The notes beneath the pieces are model-generated. The model did no database searches. It was not told where the DNA came from and saw nothing but the letters and a program-made list of their open reading frames with translations. The position numbers and the translations under genes were made by a program. This document shows positions 34,449 to 43,527 of a stretch of DNA of 64,000 nucleotides, piece by piece (position 1 is the stretch's first letter; each line of letters begins with the position of its first letter). This stretch comes from SZUA-430 sp034440355 (lineage in GTDB: Bacteria; Pseudomonadota; Alphaproteobacteria; Micropepsales; Micropepsaceae), in contig JAWXBY010000041.1 in assembly GCA_034440355.1 (NCBI GenBank), positions 1 through 64,000 on the forward strand, written 5' to 3'.

Positions 34449-35060
34449 TCAATGGGCGAAGATGTCTTCCGTTGGCCATCCGGCCAGGTCCAGGCTCGCC
34501 CGAGTGCCGAGGAAGCCAAAGCACTTGAGGGCCAGGGCCTGCCGCCCCTCCCGCACCAGCATCCCGTCGAGCACGGTCTTCAGCTTGTGAAGGTGCAGAA
34601 CATCCGACGCCGCATAGGCCAACTGCGCATCCGAAAGCTTCGCCGCACCCCAGTCCGAACTCTGCTGCTGCTTCGACAAATCGACGTCGAGCAACTCCTT
34701 CACCAAATCTTTGAGCCCATGCTTGTCCGTGTACGTCCGAACAAGCTTGGACGCGATCTTCGTGCACCAAATCGGCGTCGTCTCGGTCTTCAGATGCTTC
34801 TGAAACACCGCCACGTCGAACCGCGCATAATGAAAGATCTTCGTGACCTCAGGATCCGTCAGCAGCCGCACCAAATTCGGCGCCGCATAGGTCTTCCGGT
34901 CGAAGCGCACGATATGGCAATGCCCGTCGCCGCCAGACAGCTGCGCCAAACACAAAGCATCGCGATGCGGATTAAGGCCCAGCGTCTCGGTGTCGATCGC
35001 GACGCTCTTGCCGAAGTCGACCCCGGCCGGCAGATCGCCTTCGTGGAAATGAATTTTCAT
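34449..35060 (-). CDS. RNase D-like 3'-5' exonuclease
   Basis: A 203-residue DEDDy exonuclease. The catalytic acids are in VAIDTETLGLNPHRD (Asp, Glu), FHYARFDVAVFQKH (Asp) and YAASDVLHLHKL (Tyr, Asp). It lacks the HRDC domains of E. coli RNase D (375 residues), so it is a short alphaproteobacterial type, acting on RNA 3' ends or structured RNA. The gene is 84 bases downstream of tRNA-Leu on the same strand, a placement that fits a tRNA or stable RNA role, but the spacing includes hairpins that may end the tRNA transcript. Confidence 0.88.
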   Translation of the reverse strand: MKIHFHEGDLPAGVDFGKSVAIDTETLGLNPHRDALCLAQLSGGDGHCHIVRFDRKTYAAPNLVRLLTDPEVTKIFHYARFDVAVFQKHLKTETTPIWCTKIASKLVRTYTDKHGLKDLVKELLDVDLSKQQQSSDWGAAKLSDAQLAYAASDVLHLHKLKTVLDGMLVREGRQALALKCFGFLGTRASLDLAGWPTEDIFAH

Positions 35061-35107
35061 CGACTGCCGGAACCTCGTTCAGCCGTTGGCCGTCGCTCGC
35101 CAACTTG

Positions 35108-35124
35108 GGGTGGCCGTGCCACCC
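35108..35124 (-). terminator. Hairpin downstream of tRNA-Leu
   Basis: GGGTGGC (35108-35114) and GCCACCC (35118-35124) form a perfect 7-bp stem with a 3-base loop. A second, weaker GCTC/GAGC stem lies between it and the tRNA end. No T-run follows on the reverse strand. Its position, 21 bases past the CCA end, suits tRNA transcript processing or termination. Confidence 0.4.
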
Positions 35125-35144
35125 GAAGCTCGCAGAGCGAAGGG

Positions 35145-35229
35145 TGGTGCCCAGAAGAGGACTCGAACCTCCACACCTTGCGGTACTAGTACCTGAAACT
35201 AGCGCGTCTACCAATTCCGCCATCTGGGC
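35145..35229 (-). tRNA. tRNA-Leu (anticodon CAG)
   Basis: Reverse-strand read: acceptor GCCCAGA pairs with TCTGGGC, discriminator A, and CCA is encoded (35147-35145). The D arm has GGCGGAATTGGTAGACGC, the usual bacterial tRNA-Leu form. The anticodon arm is CTAGT-TTCAGGT-ACTAG, giving anticodon CAG for codon CUG. A long variable arm follows, typical of class II tRNAs, and the T arm is GGTTCGAGTCC. Length 85. A TTGACA promoter box lies upstream. Confidence 0.95.
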
Positions 35230-35248
35230 AGGCCGAAGAGGGGCGAGT

Positions 35249-35276
35249 GGTATGCGAACGCGCCCCGGCCTGTCAA
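35249..35276 (-). promoter_or_regulatory. Sigma70-type promoter for tRNA-Leu
   Basis: Reverse strand: perfect -35 TTGACA (35276-35271), 16 bases, -10 CATACC (35254-35249). The -10 ends 20 bases before the mature tRNA 5' end; the stretch between is GC-rich. Confidence 0.6.
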
Positions 35277-35359
35277 CGAGCAGGCGCTATTCGCCGCTTC
35301 AAGCGGGGACAGGATTTCGCTATCAACGCGTCAAATCAGTCGACGGACGAGGACGCGGG

Positions 35360-36337
35360 ATGAGCCGGGACACGGAAAACAAGCTGGTAACGGTCATCGG
35401 TGGCTCGGGCTTCTTAGGGCACCAGATCGTCCGCCGCCTGGCGCGCGACGGCTACCGTATTCGCGTCACGACCCGCAAACCCTCGCACGCCCTGTCGCTT
35501 CAGCCTCTCGGCAATGTGGGTCAAATCGCCATCATCAAGGCCGACATCCGCAACGAGGCCGCGATCGCCAGGGCCGTGGAAGGCGCGTCGATCGTGATCA
35601 ATCTCGTTGGCATTTTGAAGCCCTCGGGCGGGCGCACGTTCGACGCGATCCACAACGAAGGGGCAGCGACCGTCGCGCGCCTTGCGGCGAAAGCCGGCGG
35701 CCGCCTGATCCACATCTCCGCCATCGGCGCCGATCCGGAAGCAAGGTCGTCCTACGCCTCGTCGAAGGGCGAGGGCGAAGTCGCCGTGCGCCAAGCCTTC
35801 CCGCGCGCCACGATCTTGCGTCCGTCCGTCGTGTTCGGCCAAGGCGACGGCTTCTTCAACCGCTTCGCCGCCCTGATCCGCATGAGCCGCGTCGCTTTCC
35901 CGCTCTTCGGCGGCGGCACCACGAAATTCCAACCGGTGTTCGTCGGCGACGTCGCCGATGCCGTGGCGAACGCCGCAGCCGACGCGCGCACGCAAGGCCG
36001 CACCTACGAACTCGGCGGTCCCGGCGTCTACACACTGAAGGAAATTCTTGAGTTGGTCGCCAAAACGACTGAGCGCAAACGCATGTGGGTGCCGATCCCC
36101 TTCTTCCTGCTCGACCTCGGCGCAGCGCTCACAGGCTGGTTGCCCTACGCCCCCGTGACGCTCGATCAGGCGCGCTTGCTTCGCAAGGACAACGTCGTGA
36201 AAGCAGGCGCCGACGCGGCAAGCGTAGGCACGCTCGCCGATCTCGGCGTGCAACCGACGGCCGTCGAAGCGGTGCTTGAGACCTATCTCTATCCCTATCG
36301 CCCGACCGGCCAATACGCAGAGCCGCGCGGCGCTTAA
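35360..36337 (+). CDS. Complex I NDUFA9-like NAD(P)-binding protein
   Basis: A 325-residue atypical short-chain dehydrogenase. The Rossmann motif VIGGSGFLGHQIVRRLARDG (residues about 12-31) is intact, followed by VINLVGILKPSGGRTFDAIHNEGA and YASSKGEGE with the Tyr/Lys pair. These match the bacterial proteins annotated as complex I NDUFA9 subunit family or ubiquinone-related oxidoreductases; in mitochondria NDUFA9 is an accessory complex I subunit, but the bacterial role is not settled. The start follows GAGGACG. The TAA stop lies in TTAA, shared with the uppP stop. Confidence 0.87.
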   Translation: MSRDTENKLVTVIGGSGFLGHQIVRRLARDGYRIRVTTRKPSHALSLQPLGNVGQIAIIKADIRNEAAIARAVEGASIVINLVGILKPSGGRTFDAIHNEGAATVARLAAKAGGRLIHISAIGADPEARSSYASSKGEGEVAVRQAFPRATILRPSVVFGQGDGFFNRFAALIRMSRVAFPLFGGGTTKFQPVFVGDVADAVANAAADARTQGRTYELGGPGVYTLKEILELVAKTTERKRMWVPIPFFLLDLGAALTGWLPYAPVTLDQARLLRKDNVVKAGADAASVGTLADLGVQPTAVEAVLETYLYPYRPTGQYAEPRGA

Positions 36338-37164
36338 GCGGCCGCTTGGGCGAACGTCTTTAGCGTGAAATAGCCGAGCATGAACGAGCCGAGGATGATG
36401 CGGTACCACGCGAACACGCCGAAGCCGTGGTTCGACACGAACGCGACGAAACGCTTGGCGACGTAATACGCACAGCCGAAAGCGACGATGAAGCCGAGGG
36501 CCAGCACGAACGCGTGCTCAAGGTGCAGCAACGACCAGGACTTATAGAGCGAATAGACCGACGCGCCGAGCATCGTCGGGATCGCGAGGAAGAATGAAAA
36601 TTCCGCCGCGGCGCTGCGCTCGACCTTCATCATGAGCGAGCCCATGATCGTGGCACCGGAACGCGACACGCCCGGCACAAGCGCCAAACACTGAAAAAGC
36701 CCGATCTTCAGATAGAGCAGAAGCGGAAAGTCCTCGACCGCGTAGTACTGCGGGATCTTGACCATGCGCTCGATGAAGATGATCGCGACGCCGCCGACCA
36801 CCAACATCAGCGCCACGACCCAATGATTGAAGAGATACTCTTTGATCACGTCGCCGAACAGAACGCCCAGCGCAGCAGCCGGCAGGAACGCGACGAACAG
36901 GCCGATGAAAAACCGGCGTGCATTCTCGTTGTGCGGCACCGCTTTGGTCACGGTCCACAGCTGCTGAAAATAGATGACGCAAATGGCCAGGATCGCGCCG
37001 AACTGGATGAAAATCTCAAACGTCCGTTCCGGCACGCCGGTGTCGAGGCCCAGCAGTTCCTTCACCAGGATCATGTGCCCGGTCGACGAAACCGGAAGAA
37101 ATTCCGTAAGCCCTTCAACCACCGCCAGAATTAGAGCGGAAACAATGTTCCAAAGCAGATCCAT
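36334..37164 (-). CDS. uppP: Undecaprenyl-diphosphatase UppP (BacA)
   Basis: A 276-residue polytopic inner membrane enzyme that hydrolyses undecaprenyl diphosphate so the lipid carrier can be reused for peptidoglycan and O-antigen. Both family motifs are present: EGLTEFLPVSSTGHMIL (about residues 17-33) with the catalytic Glu, and PGVSRSGATIMGSLM (about 172-186). Length matches E. coli BacA (273). It faces the NDUFA9-like gene and is divergent from gltD across 264 bases, where I see no gene and only weak promoter-like elements. Confidence 0.96.
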   Translation of the reverse strand: MDLLWNIVSALILAVVEGLTEFLPVSSTGHMILVKELLGLDTGVPERTFEIFIQFGAILAICVIYFQQLWTVTKAVPHNENARRFFIGLFVAFLPAAALGVLFGDVIKEYLFNHWVVALMLVVGGVAIIFIERMVKIPQYYAVEDFPLLLYLKIGLFQCLALVPGVSRSGATIMGSLMMKVERSAAAEFSFFLAIPTMLGASVYSLYKSWSLLHLEHAFVLALGFIVAFGCAYYVAKRFVAFVSNHGFGVFAWYRIILGSFMLGYFTLKTFAQAAA

Positions 37165-37428
37165 GGGACTCCGGAGGGGCAGATGGGGGCTGGGAAAAGG
37201 CGCAAACGAAGCCGGGGACCGTAACCTGCCGCGAAATTCGGCACAAACCGAAGAATTAGTACCGTGTAGGTATTAATTACGCTACCGGAGCGTGCAAACT
37301 GTAAGCTAGCGGGAGGTTTGCAGCAAAAATAGGTCAATATAACTGTCACAACGGGAAGTTCTGGCCTTTTTTCAGCAACTTCTGAACCGTATAAGGCCTG
37401 GCTCAGACCTTTTCTTACGAGAGCCGCC

Positions 37429-38877
37429 ATGGCCGACAACAAGCTCCTGCGTTTCGTGACCGTCGCCCGGCAAATGCCGGAAAAGCGGCCCGCAGACGCA
37501 CGCGCGCACGATTTCGGCGAGATCTACGCGGAATACGTGTCCAAGAAGGCCGAGGAACAGGCCGGCCGTTGCTCGCAATGCGGCGTGCCCTTCTGCCAGG
37601 TCCACTGCCCGCTGCAGAACAACATCCCCGACTGGCTCAAGATGACCGCCGAGGGCCGCCTGGAAGAAGCCTACGAGCTGTCTCAGGCGACGAACAACAT
37701 GCCCGAAGTCTGCGGCCGCATCTGCCCGCAAGACCGCCTGTGCGAGGGCAACTGCGTCATCGAACAATCGGGCCACGGCACGGTCACCATCGGCGCCGTC
37801 GAGAAATTCATCACCGATACCGCGTGGGAGAAGGGTTGGGTCAAACCAATCGCACCCAAGCGCGACCTCGGCCGCTCCATCGGCATCGTCGGCGCCGGCC
37901 CCGCAGGTCTCGCCGCCGCTGAACAGCTGCGCGTCAAAGGCTACCGCGTCGGCATTTACGACCGCTACGACCGCGCCGGCGGCCTGCTCGTCTACGGCAT
38001 CCCGAACTTCAAACTCGAGAAAGAGATCGTCGAACGCCGCACGCAACGCCTGATCGACGGCGGCATCGAAATCCACCAGAACGTCGAGGTCGGCAAGACC
38101 GTGACGCTCGCGAAACTTCGCACGCAACACGACGCGATCTTGATCGCGACCGGCGTCTACAAAACGCGCGACATGCAGGCGCCGGGCGTCGGCCTTACCG
38201 GCATCGTGCAAGCGATGCGCTACCTCACCGCCTCGAACCGCGTCTGCCTGGGCGACAAGGTCAAGGAATTCGACAACGGAACGCTGAACGCAAAAGGCCG
38301 CAACGTCGTCGTCATCGGCGGCGGCGACACCGCGATGGATTGCGTGCGCACGGCAGTCCGCCAAGGCGCAAAGTCGGTGACGTGCCTCTACCGCCGCGAC
38401 CGCGAAAACATGCCCGGCTCGTTGCGCGAAGTCAGCCATGCCGAAGAAGAAGGTGTAGTCTTTGCTTGGCTCGGCGTGCCGAAAGCCTTCCTCGGCGACA
38501 AACGCGTCACCGCCGTGCGCGCCGCGCGCATGCGCTTAGGACCTGCCGACGTCACCGGCCGCCAAGTGCCAGAAGAAATCCCAGGCAGCGACACGACGCT
38601 CCCCGCCGATCTCGTGATCATGGCGCTGGGCTTCGATCCGGAAGACCTGCCCGTCGCGTTCGGCGAACGCGGCCTCACCGTCACGAAGTGGGGCACCATC
38701 AAAATCGACCACAAGACAATGATGACCTCGCTTGCAGGCGTCTTCGCAGCCGGCGACATCGTGCGCGGCGCATCGCTCGTCGTCTGGGCCATCCGCGACG
38801 GCCGCGACGCCGCCGATGCCATCCATCGCCACCTCGAAAACAAAACCGCGCAGGCCCTGCGCACAGCGGCGGAGTGA
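37429..38877 (+). CDS. gltD: Glutamate synthase small subunit (NADPH) GltD
   Basis: A 482-residue flavoprotein that passes electrons from NADPH through FAD and two [4Fe-4S] clusters to GltB. The N-terminal cluster cysteines are in CSQCGVPFCQVHCPLQNN and CGRICPQDRLCEGNC. Two nucleotide motifs follow: GIVGAGPAGLAAAEQL for FAD and VVIGGGDTAMDC for NADPH; the C-terminal AAGDIVRGASLVVWAIRDG is standard. gltB begins 5 bases after the stop, so the two are one operon. GAGAG is 8 bases before the ATG. Confidence 0.95.
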   Translation: MADNKLLRFVTVARQMPEKRPADARAHDFGEIYAEYVSKKAEEQAGRCSQCGVPFCQVHCPLQNNIPDWLKMTAEGRLEEAYELSQATNNMPEVCGRICPQDRLCEGNCVIEQSGHGTVTIGAVEKFITDTAWEKGWVKPIAPKRDLGRSIGIVGAGPAGLAAAEQLRVKGYRVGIYDRYDRAGGLLVYGIPNFKLEKEIVERRTQRLIDGGIEIHQNVEVGKTVTLAKLRTQHDAILIATGVYKTRDMQAPGVGLTGIVQAMRYLTASNRVCLGDKVKEFDNGTLNAKGRNVVVIGGGDTAMDCVRTAVRQGAKSVTCLYRRDRENMPGSLREVSHAEEEGVVFAWLGVPKAFLGDKRVTAVRAARMRLGPADVTGRQVPEEIPGSDTTLPADLVIMALGFDPEDLPVAFGERGLTVTKWGTIKIDHKTMMTSLAGVFAAGDIVRGASLVVWAIRDGRDAADAIHRHLENKTAQALRTAAE

Positions 38878-38882
38878 GACCG

Positions 38883-41800
38883 ATGACCGATCAACCCCGC
38901 TTCGACACTGTCGAACAAGAACTCGCGCGCTACGCCGCCAACGCCAGACATCTCGAAGAGGCACACGCCTACTCGCCCGATCAGGAGCACGACGCGTGCG
39001 GCGTGGGCCTCGTCGCCGCCATCGACGGCAAACCGCGCCGCGAGATCGTGCTGCACGCGATCGCCGCGCTGAAATGCGTGTGGCACCGTGGCGCGGTTGA
39101 CGCTGACGGCAAAACCGGCGACGGCGCAGGCCTCCACATCCAAGTGCCGCAAGATTTCTTCGCCGACGAAGTGCGCGCCACCGGCCACGACCTGGAAGGC
39201 GGCCGCATCGGCATCGGCATGATCTTCCTGCCGCGCACCGATTACGCCGCACAGGAAACCTGCCGCACGATCGTCGAGGCCGAGATCCTGCGCTTCGGCT
39301 ATTACATCTACGGCTGGCGCCAAGTGCCCATCGACATCTCCGTCATCGGCGAAAAGGCCAACGCGACGCGACCCGAGATCGAGCAGATCATGTTCGACAC
39401 CGGCACCGAGAAAGACGTCGAGGCGATCGAGCGCGACCTCTTCATCATCCGCCGCCGCATCGAGATCGAAGTGCGCAAGGCGTCGATCGCAAACTTCTAC
39501 GTCTGCTCGCTCTCGACGCGCTCGCTGATCTACAAAGGCATGTTCCTCGCCGAACAGCTATCGACGTTCTATCCTGACCTGAACGACGACCGATTCATCT
39601 CGCCGATGGCGATCTTCCATCAGCGCTATTCGACGAACACCTTCCCGACCTGGTACCTCGCGCATCCCTTCCGCATGCTCGCCCACAACGGCGAGATCAA
39701 CACGCTGAAGGGCAACGTGAACTGGATGAAGAGCCACGAAATCCGCATGGCTTCCGAAGCCTTCGGCGAACACCAAGACGACATCAAACCGATCATCCAA
39801 CCCGGCTCTTCCGACTCCGCCGCGTTAGACGCGGTCTTCGAAGTCCTCTGTCGCGCCGGTCGCTCCGCCCCGATGGCGAAGACGCTACTCGTGCCCGAAG
39901 CCTGGTCGAAGAAGGGCAGTAGCGCGATGCCCGACGCGCACCGCGCCATGTACCAGTATTCGAACTCGGTGATGGAGCCGTGGGACGGACCGGCCGCACT
40001 CGCCGCCACCGACGGCCGCTGGGTGATCGCCGGCCTCGACCGCAACGGCTTGAGACCCCTCCGCTACACGCTGACTGACGACGGCTTGCTCTTCGTGGGC
40101 TCAGAGACCGGCATGGTCGTCCTCCCCGAGCAAAAGATCACGCACAAAGGCCGCGTAGGCCCGGGCCAAATGATCGGCGTCGATCTCCAACGCGGCAAAT
40201 TCTTCGACGACCGCGCGATCAAGGACGAACTCGCGCACGAACATCCGTACGAGGAATGGACGAACAACATCGTCGACTTGGAGCCCATCATCGGCCCCGG
40301 CCCCGAGCCGCGCATGTTCGAAGACAAAAGCGAACTTCGTCGCCGCCAACTCGCCGCCGCCATCTCGATGGAAGACCTTGAGATGGTCCTCCACCCGATG
40401 GTCGAAGACGGCAAAGAACCTGTGGGCTCGATGGGCGACGACACGCCGCTCGCCGTCCTCTCGCACACCTATCGCCCGCTCTCGCACTACTTCCGTCAAA
40501 ACTTCAGCCAGGTCACGAACCCGCCGATCGACTCCTTGCGCGAAGACCGCGTGATGAGCCTGCGCACGCGCTTCCGCAATCTCGGCAACGTGCTGGCGCA
40601 AGACAAAACGCAGGTCGAAGTCTTCACGCTGGAAAGCCCCGTCATCTCGACCGGCATGTACATCCGCATGAAGGACCATCTGATCGGCCGCTTCTTCGAG
40701 ATCGACTGCGTCTTCGCCGTCGGTCAGGAAGGCCCAAGCGGTAGCGCCGTCAAAGAAGCGCTCGACCGTATCTGCAAGCAAGCGGAAGAGGCCGTCGCGT
40801 CCGGCTACTCGCACCTCATCCTGACCGACGAACGCATCGGCGAAGGCGTCTCCGCCATCCCGATGATTCTGGCGACAGGCGCGGTGCATTCGCACCTGGT
40901 GAAGACGCGCATGCGCACCTTCACCTCGCTCAACGTCCGTTCGGCCGAGTGCATGGACACGCACTACTTCGCCGTGTTGATCGGCGTCGGCGCCACGACG
41001 GTGAACGCCTACCTCGCGCAGGAATGCATCGCCGACCGCCACGCACGCGGGCTCTTCGGCAAGCGCAGCTTGGGCGAATGCGTGAAGCGTTACTTGGATT
41101 CCGTGAGCGCCGGCCTGCTCAAGATCATCTCCAAGATGGGCATCTCGGTCATTTCGTCCTACCGCGGGGGCTACAATTTCGAAGCCGTCGGCCTCTCGCG
41201 CTCGATGGTCGCCGAATACTTCCCCGGCATGCCCTCACGCATCTCCGGCATCGGCCTCGGCGGCATCCAAAAGCGCGCGACCAAGCAGCACGCGCGCGCC
41301 TTCACCGAAGACGTCGCCGCACTACCCATCGGCGGCCTCTACCGCTATCGCAACGGCGGCGAGACGCACGCGCACTCCGCAGCATCGATCCACCTCCTGC
41401 AAAGCGCGGTGGAACAAGACAGCTACCAACTCTTCCGCAAATACGCCGAAGCCATCCGCGGCGCGCCGCCGACCAGCCTGCGCCACCTGATGGACTTCCG
41501 CCCGCGTCCCGCGGCCGCCATTCCGATGGAAGAGGTGGAGTCGATCACCGAAATCCGCAAACGGTTTGTCACGCCGGGCATGTCGCTCGGCGCGCTTTCG
41601 CCCGAAGCGCACGGCACGCTCAACGTCGCCATGAACCGCATCGGCGCGAAGTCGGACTCCGGCGAAGGCGGCGAAGACCCCGCGCGCTTCAAGCCGCGGC
41701 CCAACGGCGACAACGCCAACTCCGCGATCAAACAAATCGCCTCAGGCCGCTTCGGCGTCACCGCCGAATACCTGAACCAATGCCGCGAGATCGAAATCAA

Positions 41801-43448
41801 AGTCGCTCAAGGCGCCAAGCCCGGCGAAGGCGGTCAGCTGCCCGGTTTCAAAGTGACGGAGATGATCGCGAAATTCCGGCACGCGACGCCGGGCGTGATG
41901 CTGATCTCCCCACCGCCGCATCACGACATCTACTCGATCGAAGACCTCGCGCAGCTGATCTACGACCTGAAGCAGATCAACCCGCACGCGCGCGTCTGCG
42001 TAAAACTCGTGGCCTCGTCAGGCATCGGCACCATCGCCGCCGGCGTCGCGAAAGCGAAAGCCGACATCATCCTGATCTCAGGCCACGTCGGCGGCACAGG
42101 CGCATCGCCGCTCACCTCGATCAAATACGCGGGCGTGCCGTGGGAGATGGGCCTCACAGAAGCGAACCAGCTTCTGACGCTCAACAACCTGCGCCACCGC
42201 ATCGTGCTCCGCACCGACGGCGGCCTGCGCACGGGTCGCGACATCGTCATGGCCGCAATGATGGGCGCGGAAGAATACGGCATCGGCACAGCGGCGCTGG
42301 TGGCCATGGGCTGCATCATGGTCCGTCAGTGCCATTCGAACACATGCCCCGTCGGCGTCTGCACGCAGAACGAAGAGCTGCGCAAGAAGTTCACCGGCAC
42401 GGCCGAGAAGGTCGTGAACCTGATGAGCTTCCTCGCCGAAGAGGTGCGCGAGATCCTGGCCTCGATGGGCTTCCGCTCGCTGAAAGAAGTCATCGGCCGC
42501 ACCGATCTGCTCGCGCAAGTGAACCGCGGCGCGCACGACCTCGACGACCTCGACCTGAACCCGCTGCTCGCGCAAGCCGATCCCGGCCCCAACCCGCGCT
42601 ACTGCACGATCCAGGGACGCAATGAAGTCCCTGACACGCTGGACGCCGAGGTCGTGCGCGACGCCGCGCGCCTCCTCGAAGACGGCCAGAAGATGCAGCT
42701 GACCTACACCGTGCGCAACACGATGCGCGCTATCGGCACGCGCACCTCGCATCACATCGTCAAGAAATATGGCATGAAGGGTTTGAACCCCGGCCAACTC
42801 GTCCTCGAACTGCGCGGCTCGGCCGGTCAGTCACTGGGCGCCTTCGCGGTGCAGGGCCTGAAGCTCAAAGTCTTCGGCGACGCCAACGACTACGTCGGCA
42901 AAGGTCTCTCCGGCGCAACGATCGTCGTGCGGCCCATGGTGTCGAGCCCGCTCGAAAGCCAGGACAACGCCATCATCGGCAACACGGTCCTGTACGGCGC
43001 AACGGCGGGCAAACTCTTCGCGGCAGGGCAGGCGGGCGAACGCTTCGCCGTGCGCAACTCTGGCGCCCACACGGTGGTCGAAGGCTGCGGCTCGAACGGC
43101 ATCGAATACATGACCGGAGGCGTCGCGGTGATCTTAGGCGAGATCGGCGAGAACTTCGCCGCCGGCATGACCGGCGGCATGGCCTTCGTCCTCGATCACG
43201 CCAACGACCTCCCCATGAAGGTCAACCCCGACAGCGTGGTCTGGCAACGCTTGGCCAGCGCCTATTGGGAAGAAGTTCTCGTTACCCTCATCGAAGAACA
43301 CGTCGCCGAAACGGGCTCCCGCCACGCCAAGCGCATCCTCCAGCAATGGGACGTCGAGCGCACCCACGTCTGGCAGGTCTGCCCGAAGGAAATGCTCGCC
43401 CGCCTCAAACACCCGCTCAGCGACGAACCGGCGGCAGTCAGGGCCTAA
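38883..43448 (+). CDS. gltB: Glutamate synthase large subunit GltB
   Basis: A 1521-residue glutamate synthase that makes two glutamates from glutamine and 2-oxoglutarate. A 38-residue propeptide precedes the Ntn nucleophile Cys39 in HDACGVGLVA. Then come the class II glutaminase domain (HRYSTNTFPTW, AHNGEINTLKGN), the central domain, the FMN-binding synthase domain (LISPPPHHDIYSIEDLAQL, ISGHVGGTGASPLTSIKYAG), the [3Fe-4S] cysteines in MGCIMVRQCHSNTCPVGVC, and the C-terminal GXGXG beta-helix (GATIVVRP, GYGATAG-like LYGATAGKLFAAGQAGERF). It is full length. Together with GltD and glutamine synthetase it forms the main ammonia-assimilation route. Confidence 0.97.
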   Translation: MTDQPRFDTVEQELARYAANARHLEEAHAYSPDQEHDACGVGLVAAIDGKPRREIVLHAIAALKCVWHRGAVDADGKTGDGAGLHIQVPQDFFADEVRATGHDLEGGRIGIGMIFLPRTDYAAQETCRTIVEAEILRFGYYIYGWRQVPIDISVIGEKANATRPEIEQIMFDTGTEKDVEAIERDLFIIRRRIEIEVRKASIANFYVCSLSTRSLIYKGMFLAEQLSTFYPDLNDDRFISPMAIFHQRYSTNTFPTWYLAHPFRMLAHNGEINTLKGNVNWMKSHEIRMASEAFGEHQDDIKPIIQPGSSDSAALDAVFEVLCRAGRSAPMAKTLLVPEAWSKKGSSAMPDAHRAMYQYSNSVMEPWDGPAALAATDGRWVIAGLDRNGLRPLRYTLTDDGLLFVGSETGMVVLPEQKITHKGRVGPGQMIGVDLQRGKFFDDRAIKDELAHEHPYEEWTNNIVDLEPIIGPGPEPRMFEDKSELRRRQLAAAISMEDLEMVLHPMVEDGKEPVGSMGDDTPLAVLSHTYRPLSHYFRQNFSQVTNPPIDSLREDRVMSLRTRFRNLGNVLAQDKTQVEVFTLESPVISTGMYIRMKDHLIGRFFEIDCVFAVGQEGPSGSAVKEALDRICKQAEEAVASGYSHLILTDERIGEGVSAIPMILATGAVHSHLVKTRMRTFTSLNVRSAECMDTHYFAVLIGVGATTVNAYLAQECIADRHARGLFGKRSLGECVKRYLDSVSAGLLKIISKMGISVISSYRGGYNFEAVGLSRSMVAEYFPGMPSRISGIGLGGIQKRATKQHARAFTEDVAALPIGGLYRYRNGGETHAHSAASIHLLQSAVEQDSYQLFRKYAEAIRGAPPTSLRHLMDFRPRPAAAIPMEEVESITEIRKRFVTPGMSLGALSPEAHGTLNVAMNRIGAKSDSGEGGEDPARFKPRPNGDNANSAIKQIASGRFGVTAEYLNQCREIEIKVAQGAKPGEGGQLPGFKVTEMIAKFRHATPGVMLISPPPHHDIYSIEDLAQLIYDLKQINPHARVCVKLVASSGIGTIAAGVAKAKADIILISGHVGGTGASPLTSIKYAGVPWEMGLTEANQLLTLNNLRHRIVLRTDGGLRTGRDIVMAAMMGAEEYGIGTAALVAMGCIMVRQCHSNTCPVGVCTQNEELRKKFTGTAEKVVNLMSFLAEEVREILASMGFRSLKEVIGRTDLLAQVNRGAHDLDDLDLNPLLAQADPGPNPRYCTIQGRNEVPDTLDAEVVRDAARLLEDGQKMQLTYTVRNTMRAIGTRTSHHIVKKYGMKGLNPGQLVLELRGSAGQSLGAFAVQGLKLKVFGDANDYVGKGLSGATIVVRPMVSSPLESQDNAIIGNTVLYGATAGKLFAAGQAGERFAVRNSGAHTVVEGCGSNGIEYMTGGVAVILGEIGENFAAGMTGGMAFVLDHANDLPMKVNPDSVVWQRLASAYWEEVLVTLIEEHVAETGSRHAKRILQQWDVERTHVWQVCPKEMLARLKHPLSDEPAAVRA

Positions 43449-43527
43449 GGCGAATAATCGGCCAATTTCTAGGGCGGCGCGGAACCGTCCTTGCACCGTG
43501 TCGCGCGCGCCTCGTATTTAGCAGGCC

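Noticed and set aside
34972..35223. An 83-codon reverse frame starting within the tRNA-Leu gene
   Set aside because: This is the familiar false frame read through a tRNA-Leu; the rest overlaps rnd.
38340..38882. A 5' extension of gltB by about 180 codons through the end of gltD
   Set aside because: The extension is an Arg/Pro/His-rich shifted reading of gltD; the proper start at 38883 gives the expected propeptide before Cys39.
40949..42625. A 558-codon frame within gltB
   Set aside because: It is the +1 reading of gltB and is Arg-rich with no recognisable motifs.
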